Shown here: one piece after another, positions 23,677 to 32,790 of the stretch | Numbering within the stretch: the first letter of the stretch is position 1 | How the letters are laid out: each line of letters opens with the position of its first letter | Assembly: GCA_017417025.1 (NCBI GenBank) | Contig: JAFPZY010000028.1 | Coordinates: 1 to 64,000, forward strand | Source: Paludibacteraceae bacterium | Lineage (GTDB): Bacteria; Bacteroidota; Bacteroidia; Bacteroidales; Paludibacteraceae | DNA: 64,000 nucleotides | Reading direction: 5' to 3' | Translations under genes and position numbers: made by a program | Notes under the pieces: generated by a model | What the model was told of the DNA's origin: nothing | Databases searched by the model: none | The model's input: only the letters and a program-made list of their open reading frames with translations

Positions 23677-24515
23677 TATTTATTCAATATATTCCACTTC
23701 TCCAATTTGAATAAAACGCGTTCAATAAACCATACGATGCAATAAGCCCAAAAATGTCGATGAAGACGCTGCATTATGGATATATCATTGCCGAACTGCT
23801 CATAATCTTTTAGGACCGAGGCTGGAATAATTCCTTTAAGATATGCACGTCTTTCTAAAAGACGAAGTTCATTATTGGTATTACTGATACCAGTCATATC
23901 AAAAAGTACCACATCAATATTCACATACATTGGCACAACATCGCCAAGAGCAATCATATTGAGATAAAGTTTCCAATCTGCACATATTTGCATTGTTTCA
24001 TCAAAGAGGCCGTACTTTTCAAATAGGTCTTTTCGCACGAATGCTGCATCGTGAGGAATAGTACCTCTATAAAAAGTAAACATTGACGCATCTACCGGTT
24101 GGGGAATCATTACGCTATCGGATTGTCTTTCCTTTTCACACTTCTTGCGTCCATCGGAACAAACATGAAGAATATTTCCCATCAACAAAGGAATGTTTTT
24201 TATAGCCCCTGCAATAACATTCATCATACGTTCAATAGTATCAACAGAAGCAACGCAATCTCCTGAATTGAGAATCCAAACATATTCCCCCGTCGCTTTC
24301 TTTATCCCCTTATTCATCGCATTATATATCCCTTTATCCGGTTCCGATGACCATACGACATGAATTCCTTCATTCCTTAATTCATTCACTCCTTCAACAT
24401 TATTAACGTGCTCTTTAATTACATCAACAGAGCCATCGGTTGAACCTCCATCGATGATGATATGCTCGATGTTGCGATACGTCTGTGAGGCTACGGAGGC
24501 AAGGGTTTTGCGCAA
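23676..24515 (-). CDS. glycosyltransferase family 2, 5' end broken by a stop codon
   Basis: GT-A transferase. The visible open frame starts at a TTG and lacks the first beta strand. Upstream in the same frame the DNA reads ATG AAA AAA CTA TAA and then codes I-I-T-I-N-Y-N-N-A-E-G-L. That gives MKKL-stop-IITINYNNAEGLRKT, the standard GT2 start with one stop codon at codon 5 (24549-24551). The ATG at 24563 overlaps the stop of the gene upstream (ATGA), which supports it as the ancestral start. Further motifs are intact: IDGGSTDGS, WILNSGDC and the acceptor segment GTIPHDAAFVRKDLF. The gene is either newly inactivated, translated by reinitiation or a rare start codon, or carries a sequencing error. 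Confidence 0.75.
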   Translation of the reverse strand: MRKTLASVASQTYRNIEHIIIDGGSTDGSVDVIKEHVNNVEGVNELRNEGIHVVWSSEPDKGIYNAMNKGIKKATGEYVWILNSGDCVASVDTIERMMNVIAGAIKNIPLLMGNILHVCSDGRKKCEKERQSDSVMIPQPVDASMFTFYRGTIPHDAAFVRKDLFEKYGLFDETMQICADWKLYLNMIALGDVVPMYVNIDVVLFDMTGISNTNNELRLLERRAYLKGIIPASVLKDYEQFGNDISIMQRLHRHFWAYCIVWFIERVLFKLEKWNILNK

Positions 24516-24559
24516 GCCCTCGGCATTGTTATAATTGATTGTAATGATTTATAGTTTTT

Positions 24560-25711
24560 TCATTGTCTACGTATAAGCAATGATTTTTTATCATTTGTCT
24601 TTAATATACCAAATAGATTACGAAGTCCTACTTCAAGATCATTCCAAGACGAAAGATAGCCATATCTTACATTGAGATGTGATAAAGAATCTTCCAATGT
24701 TGTCGCTTCCTCTGGTGTTGATTTGTTAATCCACATATGATGTAAATCGACTATGGGTGTATGACATATCTCAGAGAGTTCTGTATTATGGTTTTGCGAA
24801 GTCCAATACAGCCATTTACGGATATTCAAATCCGACATTGATAGACCGATAAAAAGCAAATTATCAAATTGTGCGTGGTATAAAAAAGTTGTTTGTGCCC
24901 AATTATATACGCTTCCAGCTACAGACATATATGATTCTTCGTTAAATACTAATTTCGAATACGAAGAAGACCGTTTGAATTTATTAGGAATACTCTCATT
25001 AGGAAATATACATCCATGCAAATGATAGATAGGAATTAAGTCTGCTTTATGGTATTCTATAGTTCGAAGAATTCTTGTATAATAGCGTCTCCTGTTGTAC
25101 ATTCCTCCTAGTTTTTCCATTTCTCTCTTACAGAAGAACAAATAAAGGAAAGTATCAAATATACATTCTGCATTGAATGATATTATGGCTCTAGGCGCTT
25201 TCCCTTTTTCATAAGCATCTAACACGAAATTGATTAATTGGTATGTAGTGGACACCTTATAATATTTTTCAAAGAATGCGCATAAAGCCAATTTTTGCTC
25301 CGGTAATAGTCTGAATGGAGTATTAAACGCCAATATTAAAATCTTTAACAAACCATCTTTTGTTGCTTTTTCTAATATATCACCATATAATATATCACGC
25401 AGAATTCTATTAAATTCGATATCCTTATTTTTGCACAATATACTATTTCTCGACATCTGCAATATGCAATCCAGAGACCAACCAAGATTATTTCTCATTT
25501 CTCTAAACTGCGGCAAAAGCATGCTTTTTTCAAAGCATTGTTGATATACTTTCCATGCAAGTACCTCCCATGAGGGAGCTATCCCGACTGAAATTCCAGC
25601 TCCAACACATAAAGTCCAAGGACTTCTTCCCAACCAACCTCCGTAATATGGATCTAATACTTGGATGGCCTTTGTATTGACGGTAATATTTTCTACAGAA
25701 TCCATTTCCAT
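24560..25711 (-). CDS. SIR2-like domain protein
   Basis: A 383-residue protein whose motif order matches SIR2-like NAD-binding domains. CVGAGIS at residues 36-41 is the Rossmann-type loop. IISFNAECIFD follows at 176-186, then IYHLHG at 228-233 (the conserved His), LVFNEESY at 254-261 and LLFIGLSMSDLNIRKWL at 285-301. No second domain is evident. Such domains in bacteria are known both as deacylases and as NAD-consuming effectors of anti-phage systems. Here the gene stands alone inside a glycan operon, with low G+C and only four bases of overlap with the GT2 gene behind it. The role is unknown; motif assignment was made by eye. Confidence 0.72.
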   Translation of the reverse strand: MEMDSVENITVNTKAIQVLDPYYGGWLGRSPWTLCVGAGISVGIAPSWEVLAWKVYQQCFEKSMLLPQFREMRNNLGWSLDCILQMSRNSILCKNKDIEFNRILRDILYGDILEKATKDGLLKILILAFNTPFRLLPEQKLALCAFFEKYYKVSTTYQLINFVLDAYEKGKAPRAIISFNAECIFDTFLYLFFCKREMEKLGGMYNRRRYYTRILRTIEYHKADLIPIYHLHGCIFPNESIPNKFKRSSSYSKLVFNEESYMSVAGSVYNWAQTTFLYHAQFDNLLFIGLSMSDLNIRKWLYWTSQNHNTELSEICHTPIVDLHHMWINKSTPEEATTLEDSLSHLNVRYGYLSSWNDLEVGLRNLFGILKTNDKKSLLIRRQ

Positions 25712-25803
25712 ACGTTATGATGGAATATGATTAGTTCTTTCTACTGATATTTCAATAAGCCCTTTGTTCATCACTCAACTATACATTTCAATATACTGAA
25801 CGA

Positions 25804-26997
25804 TCATCTTATAAATTGTTTAATTACTTCACAAATCCTCTCAACATCCTCTATCTCCAAATCATAATACATCGGTAAGCGAACTAAAGTATCAGCATAT
25901 CTATCACACTCCGACAATACTCGTCCATCATGTTTGTCTGCATAATACGCGCTGCTATGCAAGCTCAAATAATGGAATACAGCCAATACACCATTGTCCT
26001 TGAGGTGTTTGATGAGAGCGGAGCGTTTCTCTAAATTTGGCAGAATAAGATAAAACATGTGGGCATTGTTTGACGCATAGTCAGGGATAACTGGCATTGA
26101 GAAGTATCCTTTCTCGGAAAGGGGTTTGAGAAGTTTATAGTAAGTCTCCCATAGAGCCTTACGTTTATTCTGAATTTCATCGAGGTTTTCCAGTTGTGCC
26201 CATAGGAAAGCCGCATTGATCTCTGCCGGCAAGAAAGAGGATCCCATATCCACCCATCCGTATTTGTTCACCGCTCCGCGGAAAAACTCGGCTCGGTTCG
26301 TTCCTTTCTCCCAGATAATCTCAGCGCGACGGATAAAACGCTCGTCGTTGACTACCAACAAACCGCCCTCACCTCCGGCGGTTATATTCTTCGTCTCGTG
26401 GAAAGAGAAAGCGGCGAGATGACCGATGCCACCGAGTGGTAATATAGTAGCCTCTTTCCGTGGGTTTTCCTCTGAAGGGGCAAACCGACCATCGCAACAC
26501 CTATGCGAGATATAGTAGCTATTAATTGCTTGGGCTGCATCTTCTACGACGAGGAGATTATAGCGATTAGCAATCTCCATGATTTTATCCATGTCGCATG
26601 CTACACCGGCATAGTGGACAGGAACGATGACTTTGGTGCGGGGAGTAATGAGTGCTTCGATAGCTTCCGCATCCAGGTTCGGATTACGTTTCATACTATC
26701 AGCAAAGACTACTTTTGCTCCTTCGCGCAAGAATGCCAATGCCGTGCTGACGAACGTATAACTCGGGATGATGACTTCATCACCGGGTTTAAGATCACAA
26801 AGCATGGCGCACATCTCCAACGCGTCTGTGCCGGAAGTGGTTAGCAAACATTTCTTAAAGCCGTAGCGTTCTTCAAAAAAACGCTGACATTTCTTTGTAA
26901 ACTCTCCGTTTCCAGATAAGTGGCCATTGAAAACGGCTTGATACATATAGTGCGCCTCCTTACCGGTAAGGTGCGGTTTGTTAAAAGGTATATTCAT
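25804..26997 (-). CDS. dTDP-4-amino-4,6-dideoxygalactose transaminase (WecE/RffA type)
   Basis: PLP-dependent sugar aminotransferase of the DegT/DnrJ/EryC1 family, closest to WecE by its N-terminus IPFNKPHLTGKEAHYM. It would convert a dTDP-4-keto-6-deoxyhexose to dTDP-Fuc4N or a related 4-amino sugar. The PLP region reads LLTTSGTDALEM and VVEDAAQAI. The Schiff-base lysine is in SFHETKNITAGGEGG (about residue 203). An insert at about 170-190 is longer than in E. coli. It pairs functionally with the WecF-like enzyme at 37285-38490 and the GNAT at 29156-29884. No dTDP-glucose synthesis genes are in the window, so those must be elsewhere. Confidence 0.9.
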   Translation of the reverse strand: MNIPFNKPHLTGKEAHYMYQAVFNGHLSGNGEFTKKCQRFFEERYGFKKCLLTTSGTDALEMCAMLCDLKPGDEVIIPSYTFVSTALAFLREGAKVVFADSMKRNPNLDAEAIEALITPRTKVIVPVHYAGVACDMDKIMEIANRYNLLVVEDAAQAINSYYISHRCCDGRFAPSEENPRKEATILPLGGIGHLAAFSFHETKNITAGGEGGLLVVNDERFIRRAEIIWEKGTNRAEFFRGAVNKYGWVDMGSSFLPAEINAAFLWAQLENLDEIQNKRKALWETYYKLLKPLSEKGYFSMPVIPDYASNNAHMFYLILPNLEKRSALIKHLKDNGVLAVFHYLSLHSSAYYADKHDGRVLSECDRYADTLVRLPMYYDLEIEDVERICEVIKQFIR

Positions 26998-26998
26998 A

Positions 26999-27721
26999 TT
27001 ATATAGTTCCGTTATCTACATGAATATTTTGTCCCGTAATACTAGCTGCCTTCTCGCTCAGTAAGTAAGCAACTGTCTCCGCCACCGAACGAACCGATGT
27101 TGCATCCTTCAACGAGGTACGTGCATATATCTTTGCACGCTGCTCATCCGTTAATGTAGCACTCATTGCCGTAGGCATAAATCCCGGCACAACCACATTG
27201 CTGCGGATGCCTAAACTACCCCACTCACGAGCCGTATTCTTCGAGAATGCCTCCAACGCTCCTTTCGAAGATGCATACATCGCCAATCCTTTGTAACCTG
27301 TATGTACACTTATCGACGAGATATGCACGATACTGCCTTTTGTATGATGCAACAGCATGTTTCGTATCGCGTACTTCGTCATGACCATAGGCGAGAACAC
27401 ATTCACCTCATACATCCCTTTCAGTCTGTCAAGGTTGATGTTCGATACGATATCATCGTATGCCAGTGCTGCATTGTTAACAAAGCCATCCAACTGCACC
27501 TTATTCGTCACAAAATCGCCAAACACATTCTCGCGAACATGCTCACTATCACTCAAATCCACACTCTTGTACTGCAATCTCCCCGGATATTGCGTCTGCA
27601 AGTCCTTAAACTCCTGCGGACAACTCCGAGCCACACCATACACCGTATGTCCTTGCTCCAACAGCACGCGGCAAATCTCTAAACCAACTCCGCGCGAACA
27701 TCCTGTTACTAATATATTCAT
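26999..27721 (-). CDS. SDR oxidoreductase (FabG-like)
   Basis: Short-chain dehydrogenase/reductase, 240 residues, cytoplasmic. The cofactor motif is LVTGCSRGVG (residues 4-13), NNAALAYDD is the structural NNAG element, and the catalytic Ser and Y-x3-K are in HISSIS and YASSKGA. Its place directly between an acyl ligase/carrier pair and the WecE transaminase suggests it reduces the carrier-bound acyl group (for example 3-keto to 3-hydroxy). A sugar keto-reductase role is also possible. It overlaps the ligase gene by four bases. Confidence 0.88.
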   Translation of the reverse strand: MNILVTGCSRGVGLEICRVLLEQGHTVYGVARSCPQEFKDLQTQYPGRLQYKSVDLSDSEHVRENVFGDFVTNKVQLDGFVNNAALAYDDIVSNINLDRLKGMYEVNVFSPMVMTKYAIRNMLLHHTKGSIVHISSISVHTGYKGLAMYASSKGALEAFSKNTAREWGSLGIRSNVVVPGFMPTAMSATLTDEQRAKIYARTSLKDATSVRSVAETVAYLLSEKAASITGQNIHVDNGTI

Positions 27722-28935
27722 GATCTTTTTAATTTACCTGTTCTTGTCATCGAAAGTTCATTCACTATCTGAATCTTTCTCGGCACTTTAAAATCCTGCA
27801 ATTGGCTTGCTAACACCTTGCGTATCTCAAGATCTGTCAACGCAGCTCCTTTTACCAATTTCACCTCTGCCACTACGATGTTGCCTAATATTGAATTGGC
27901 TCGTACATATACCAATGACTGTTGCACTCCTTCGATAGCATTGATAGCATCTTCCACTTCTCCCGGATTAACCTTGTAACCTCCCACGTTAATTAACTCA
28001 TTCTTACGGCTCTTGAATCGGAACAATCCCTCTGTTTCATTCACCCACTCAATCAAGTCACCGGAATGATAGTACTCTCCGTCAAAAGCAAAACTATCCG
28101 ATTGTCCAAGCAATGACTTATGGATCAATAACTCATCATTCTCAACGCGGAACTTGTCACGTATATTTGCCGGTATCTGGAAACAGTCATCCTTTGCTGC
28201 AAACAACGATCCGGCTTCTGTGGATGCATAGACATTGTTCACTTTTGCATTCGGGAAGATCTTGCAGATATGTTCATACAACTGCTTATCCGATTTCTCG
28301 CCTCCAAGCGTCACACGTTTCACAGACGGATATGCCTTCTCGAACGGCATTAGCATTCGATAGAACGTTGGCGTAGCAGATATATGCGTAATGCCATATC
28401 GCTCAATTTGCTGATAAATAACCTCACGCGGTTCACCAAACACATTCACCATCGTGTTTTGGTTCATCAATGCCTGGAAAAACACTTGTGTCCCTGCCAT
28501 GTGTGTCGGGTTATACGCGTATGCCCAAACATGCTCCTTGTAGTGTTCGCCTCTACGCACATTCCGAGCAAGCGTCGCTACTGAATGAACCACTCGTTTC
28601 GGTTGCCCTGTTGTTCCGGATGTAAAGATGGTAATCTCTGATGTTGATTGACACAATGCCTCAATCAGTTCACCCATATCTTTAAAGGAACATTCACCTA
28701 CTTCTTGCGGTTTGTTCACCAACGCAAAATCCAAATACGGCATATCTGCCGGACTACTATCCGCATCTATCAGCACTACCGGTTGATTAGTCACTAAAGC
28801 CTTGATTAGATTGGCGAAGTACGTATACAAGTCCTTACTCAGAAAATAAGGACAATACGTCGAACTCGTGTTGATGTATCTCATCAACTCCTCGTATGAA
28901 TACGTCTTTTCGGCACTATGTAAAAACACAGCCAT
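27718..28935 (-). CDS. AMP-dependent acyl ligase (carrier-loading)
   Basis: ANL-superfamily adenylating enzyme, 405 residues, shorter than usual because the N-terminal subdomain is only about 100 residues before the P-loop-like motif. Motifs: IFTSGTTGQPKRVV (A3), NNVYASTEAGS (A5), YYHSGDLIEW (A7), KSRKNELINVGGYKVNPGE (A8) and the catalytic Lys in TRTGKLKRS at the C-terminus (A10). It probably activates a carboxylic acid and loads it onto the carrier protein encoded just upstream, since their stop and start codons overlap. Substrate unknown. Confidence 0.87.
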   Translation of the reverse strand: MAVFLHSAEKTYSYEELMRYINTSSTYCPYFLSKDLYTYFANLIKALVTNQPVVLIDADSSPADMPYLDFALVNKPQEVGECSFKDMGELIEALCQSTSEITIFTSGTTGQPKRVVHSVATLARNVRRGEHYKEHVWAYAYNPTHMAGTQVFFQALMNQNTMVNVFGEPREVIYQQIERYGITHISATPTFYRMLMPFEKAYPSVKRVTLGGEKSDKQLYEHICKIFPNAKVNNVYASTEAGSLFAAKDDCFQIPANIRDKFRVENDELLIHKSLLGQSDSFAFDGEYYHSGDLIEWVNETEGLFRFKSRKNELINVGGYKVNPGEVEDAINAIEGVQQSLVYVRANSILGNIVVAEVKLVKGAALTDLEIRKVLASQLQDFKVPRKIQIVNELSMTRTGKLKRS

Positions 28936-29159
28936 TATTTTTGCAGTTTTGCGTAAATCTCACCTATGGTATTCACCAATCCGGTCTCGAAGATGTCAAT
29001 TCCATACTCATCCTCAATACGGACAGTTAACTCGGCCATATCAAAGGATGTCAAATCCAAATCTTCGCGTAGACGAGTATTATCGGTTACACTCTCTACC
29101 AATGGCAGATTCTTCGCAACTCGAATCATGTTGATTACTTCTAAAACTTTCTCTTTCAT
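28935..29159 (-). CDS. acyl carrier protein
   Basis: A 74-residue acidic four-helix carrier protein. The phosphopantetheine site is Ser38 in DLDLTSFDMAEL, replacing the common DSLD. The preceding TDNTRLREDLDL and following IEDEYGIDIFE match ACP helices. It overlaps the GNAT gene upstream by four bases and the ligase gene downstream by one base, so the three are translationally linked. Confidence 0.9.
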   Translation of the reverse strand: MKEKVLEVINMIRVAKNLPLVESVTDNTRLREDLDLTSFDMAELTVRIEDEYGIDIFETGLVNTIGEIYAKLQK

Positions 29160-29884
29160 ATCTCGTTATGTTTGATAAATATATATTCAAAATTTGTTAT
29201 AGCGTAATGAAGGCGCTCATACATTTTCCATACCGGCAAGTTATTCGACGATATACGTGTACGATACCAATCTATCTTATCCGACATCATATAAGGAACC
29301 AATGGAAGCAATAATCCCAAACCTCTATTTTGATAATTTTCATAAATTCCCCCCAATAACGCGTCTGTTACATTACCATCCGTTCGGCACATAATGAATC
29401 CGACACTATTCGTCTTATACTTCAATTCATATATTGGAGTGTCCTTATCATACTCCGTCTTCATCCAATTACGATAGCGATTCAACGAATATTCCGCGCC
29501 AAAATATGGATCAAGATAGATGCGATCCGTCGTGAACATATTGGATGACATTTTATCCAATACTTCCATCAATTGTTCTTTATTATTGATGCGTTCTATA
29601 CTACTATTTTTCAGATAGAATGATGCTATCGAATCTGTTATTTCCTGCTGATTAAGCACGTCCTTCTGTATAGCAATCTGCGTCTCGGCAAATGAGAAGC
29701 CCATCTTGCCCAACAAAAGCGAATTATGCATATTGGTAGTACTAATCTTCACCACCACATATTCACATACCTTGCAAAGTTGTTGCAATGCTGACTCTTC
29801 TATCAACTCATCGGGAGACAAGATAATTTCACATGTCTTTTTCCCGATATTGGCTATCTCCCAAAAGCAATCAATAATTTTCAT
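29156..29884 (-). CDS. GNAT acyltransferase (WecD-like)
   Basis: A 242-residue two-lobed GNAT protein similar in plan to WecD, the dTDP-Fuc4N acetyltransferase. The C-terminal lobe has the acyl-donor binding segment YENYQNRGLGLLLPLVPYM, followed by RTRISSNNLPVWKMYERLHY. The N-terminal lobe is degenerate. Because a carrier protein follows directly, the donor may be acyl-carrier protein rather than acetyl-CoA. The likely acceptor is the 4-amino sugar made by the WecE-type enzyme. These last two points are inference from context. Confidence 0.8.
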   Translation of the reverse strand: MKIIDCFWEIANIGKKTCEIILSPDELIEESALQQLCKVCEYVVVKISTTNMHNSLLLGKMGFSFAETQIAIQKDVLNQQEITDSIASFYLKNSSIERINNKEQLMEVLDKMSSNMFTTDRIYLDPYFGAEYSLNRYRNWMKTEYDKDTPIYELKYKTNSVGFIMCRTDGNVTDALLGGIYENYQNRGLGLLLPLVPYMMSDKIDWYRTRISSNNLPVWKMYERLHYAITNFEYIFIKHNEI

Positions 29885-29893
29885 CTATATAAG

Positions 29894-31156
29894 TTAGCTT
29901 AATCGTTTATTTATTAAAGCATCTATTGTATTCATTTCATTTGGATTAGCGTATGTATCTACGCCCAACTTACGGCAATTTGCAGACATCTCCTTCCACT
30001 CATTCTGCGGTAGAGACAAAATCGCATCTATGCCTCTTGCCAAATCTGCCGAATCCCCATATTTCGCTTGATAACCGGTCTTTCTTATTTGAACCAGTTC
30101 AACCGACACTCCAACTGGGAATGCCACCACCGGTGTTCCGCACATCAACGATTGGTTCACCATCATCGGACCGGCATCAGCCAATGACGAGCATACATAT
30201 ACATCTGCCATCTGATACATTTGTATTAACTGCGCTTCGTTAAGATAACCTACTGTGATTGTATTCTCCGGCAATTGTAATCCCTTTGTTTTACCGGCAG
30301 CCACATATACAACATCTTTGGCTTGTACTAAAGGTAATGCCTCCAACAATTCCTTAATTCCTTTGCGTCGTTCATTCAAACTTGTTGCGCCAAAGAACAC
30401 CATTTTCTTGTCTATAGGAAGGTTCCATTGTCTGCGTAACGCCATTCTATCTGCGGCGGGGCAGAATTTATTGGCATCTATCGGACATACCAGCTTTTCA
30501 AAGCGGAAATCCTTATAGATAGCAGATTGGCTCAATCGCATACTATCTTCTTTAGTGGGTACTATGATAGTGCCATGAGGTAAATACTTCTTTTTAAACG
30601 CATAGTTTTTTTCTATTCCTCTTTTTACTATGCGCGAAGTAGTAGCCGGACAATTATGGCATCTATCTTTATAGCCTTGGCAATCTATTTGATAATGACA
30701 TCCTCCTGAATAGAGTGCATGATCCACAAGAATGAAGACAATCTCTGCTCCTGTCAGTTGCTTCAATTCTGCCAAGAACTTCGCATTTGCGAAATCCGAT
30801 ACCCAATGTACAAACACCACATCCGGTTTCACGGGCATAGCCGCTAATGTATCCGCTGCTGAATGACATGTGAAACGCTCGCAGAGATTATACATAGAAT
30901 ATGATTTATCTATCTGCGCGTGCTTTATTACCTTTCGGAACAACCATCTGCATAATTTGTCCCTCCAAAAAGATTTTGTCTGCTTTACCGCGTGATGTGA
31001 ACCATCCGGATATATAACTTCTTTGCCTCGTACTGCCACATAAGATTCATAGCCACACGCCAATACCGAGTGATGGAAATCTACCGCATATATGCCAGCT
31101 CCCCCCACGACTAATGAGGTGAGATGCAATATGATTGGTTTTCTTATCTCCGGCAT
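29894..31156 (-). CDS. glycosyltransferase family 4
   Basis: GT-B transferase of 420 residues. The N-terminal domain starts ILHLTSLVVGGAGIYAVDFH, with the glycine-rich loop of the family. The donor domain includes FFGATSLNERRKGIKEL near residue 250. The nucleotide-sugar site is MADVYVCSSLADAGPMMVNQSLMC near 325, where the E-x7-E motif is altered. A Cys/His-rich insert (CQGYKDRCHNCPATTS near 160) could bind zinc and is uncommon. It overlaps the preceding gene by 13 bases. Confidence 0.88.
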   Translation of the reverse strand: MPEIRKPIILHLTSLVVGGAGIYAVDFHHSVLACGYESYVAVRGKEVIYPDGSHHAVKQTKSFWRDKLCRWLFRKVIKHAQIDKSYSMYNLCERFTCHSAADTLAAMPVKPDVVFVHWVSDFANAKFLAELKQLTGAEIVFILVDHALYSGGCHYQIDCQGYKDRCHNCPATTSRIVKRGIEKNYAFKKKYLPHGTIIVPTKEDSMRLSQSAIYKDFRFEKLVCPIDANKFCPAADRMALRRQWNLPIDKKMVFFGATSLNERRKGIKELLEALPLVQAKDVVYVAAGKTKGLQLPENTITVGYLNEAQLIQMYQMADVYVCSSLADAGPMMVNQSLMCGTPVVAFPVGVSVELVQIRKTGYQAKYGDSADLARGIDAILSLPQNEWKEMSANCRKLGVDTYANPNEMNTIDALINKRLS

Positions 31157-32088
31157 ACCAAATCTATCAACTTTAGCAATATTTTTATTCCTAAACCCTT
31201 CTTTGTCTTTCTATCAAACCGCTGATACATCTCCCAATCAAAAAGTATATCCACTTTGAATGCATGATGACGCAAGGGCAGATGGCATTTAAAGATTGTC
31301 ATATTTCCTCGTCTGTCATTTGAATTAGGAGTATGAGTTGACTCTTCTCCAAAACCAATATTAGACATCTGATTGACAGTGGAGACAATGGAATATGAAT
31401 CTAACAGCGCACGCGCATACGCCCATTGATAGTCCCATGCATCACAGGGAGGATTGGCATAAATCTTATCGTACAAAGGCGCTATTTCTGAATATGCTTT
31501 CTCCCCTATTATTTTCAACATCTTGTCTTTTGTAAGCTGATTTCCCCAACTCTTAAGTTCCCAATCAAAGTGCTTCCATGCTCGTCGCCATGAAGCCCAC
31601 GATCCCATTGTCATTCCTCCGGTTTTTGAGAAGATATAGTCATATTTATAAGAACGCCATCGAGATAATGCATTCGTACCGGTGATAAGAGAGATACGCT
31701 CATCATCCTTATACTTCTCCAACAATTCTGCCTCAAATGCAATCAATGTTGGCGAAGGCAGACAGTCATCTTCCATCACGATACCCTGTTCCACATTCTC
31801 GAAGAACCATGTTATACCGGCAGCAGGACCTGGACCACAGCCAAGATTCTTCGATTGATATAATGTGTAAAGTTTTAAATGTTCATGACTCGCCTTATAT
31901 GCTGATGTAAGTTCTTTAACGACATCACGTACTTCTTGACACTTGATTTTGTCATTCTCATTCCCTTCACGGGCACCGTCCTGGCAAACATACAAATCCT
32001 GAGGTTCTACTCTCAGAATCTCAGTCAGCACTCGCCGGGTATGATCCGGACGATTGAAGGTTATTAGTAATATTGGGGTTGAAAACAT
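31144..32088 (-). CDS. GT-A nucleotide-sugar transferase (HlpA-like)
   Basis: A 314-residue member of the family often labelled HlpA-like nucleotide-diphospho-sugar transferase. It starts TPILLITFNRPDHTRRVL. A GT-A donor site appears as YVCQDGAREGNEND, and the metal-binding DxD-like site is GIVMEDDCLPSPT (near residue 120). The central GGMTMGSWASWRRAWKHFD is typical of this family. No membrane segment is present. The sugar transferred is unknown. Confidence 0.85.
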   Translation of the reverse strand: MFSTPILLITFNRPDHTRRVLTEILRVEPQDLYVCQDGAREGNENDKIKCQEVRDVVKELTSAYKASHEHLKLYTLYQSKNLGCGPGPAAGITWFFENVEQGIVMEDDCLPSPTLIAFEAELLEKYKDDERISLITGTNALSRWRSYKYDYIFSKTGGMTMGSWASWRRAWKHFDWELKSWGNQLTKDKMLKIIGEKAYSEIAPLYDKIYANPPCDAWDYQWAYARALLDSYSIVSTVNQMSNIGFGEESTHTPNSNDRRGNMTIFKCHLPLRHHAFKVDILFDWEMYQRFDRKTKKGLGIKILLKLIDLVCRR

Positions 32089-32090
32089 AA

Positions 32091-32756
32091 TTAACTATGC
32101 TTAATATTTTGTTTAATGATTCTTGCCGGATTTCCTCCCGCCAAAGAATAGGAAGGGATGCTCTTAGTAACTACACTACCCGCGGCAACAATGCTTCCTT
32201 CACCAATCGTCACTCCTTTCAAAATTATCACATTCGCTCCAATCCAGACATTATCCTCTATCACGATTGGGAGCGTTTGTGGTTTGGGATTCCCATTATC
32301 GTCATAAGTTGTATGATAGTCTGAATCTTGAATTAGGACGTTATAAGCAATGGATACGTTATTGCCAATGGTTATCCGTTCTCGACACCGAATTTCGCTA
32401 TCATGATTAATATAACTCTTATGACCTATCTCCAACACGGCATTCGGCAGACACTCTATGCGAACGGCTTCGAAAGATTGGATATGACCTTTGCATACTA
32501 GTCGGCTATTTTCGCGCAGTATCAGGCGAGACGGACGAACATCTTTAAACGGATCTTCCATCATATTGAACTCAAAAATTGAGTTTGGCTTCATTTCAAC
32601 CTTAGCAGTTGGATCAATATATATCTGAGACTTGTTACATACATGCAACTGCGCACTACGTGGATGCGGCTGCGTTCTATACATTCGCCACGTTTGCCAG
32701 ACATCCACTGTGCGAAGCAGTGTTATTAACTTACCTATTTTATGATTCATTGACAT
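32091..32756 (-). CDS. hexapeptide-repeat sugar acetyltransferase
   Basis: Left-handed beta-helix acyltransferase, 221 residues. Hexapeptide turns are clear in the C-terminal half, from IGNNVSIAYNVLIQDSDYH to IEDNVWIGANVIILKGVTIG and GSIVAAGSVVTKSIPSYSL. The terminal GGNPARIIKQN matches the WbbJ/MaA/LacA group. The likely action is O-acetylation of a sugar from acetyl-CoA. Start may be 32756 or 32750 (MNHKIG). Confidence 0.9.
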   Translation of the reverse strand: MSMNHKIGKLITLLRTVDVWQTWRMYRTQPHPRSAQLHVCNKSQIYIDPTAKVEMKPNSIFEFNMMEDPFKDVRPSRLILRENSRLVCKGHIQSFEAVRIECLPNAVLEIGHKSYINHDSEIRCRERITIGNNVSIAYNVLIQDSDYHTTYDDNGNPKPQTLPIVIEDNVWIGANVIILKGVTIGEGSIVAAGSVVTKSIPSYSLAGGNPARIIKQNIKHS

Positions 32757-32790
32757 ATCATATTATTTGTTCTTTCTTATACACCATACT

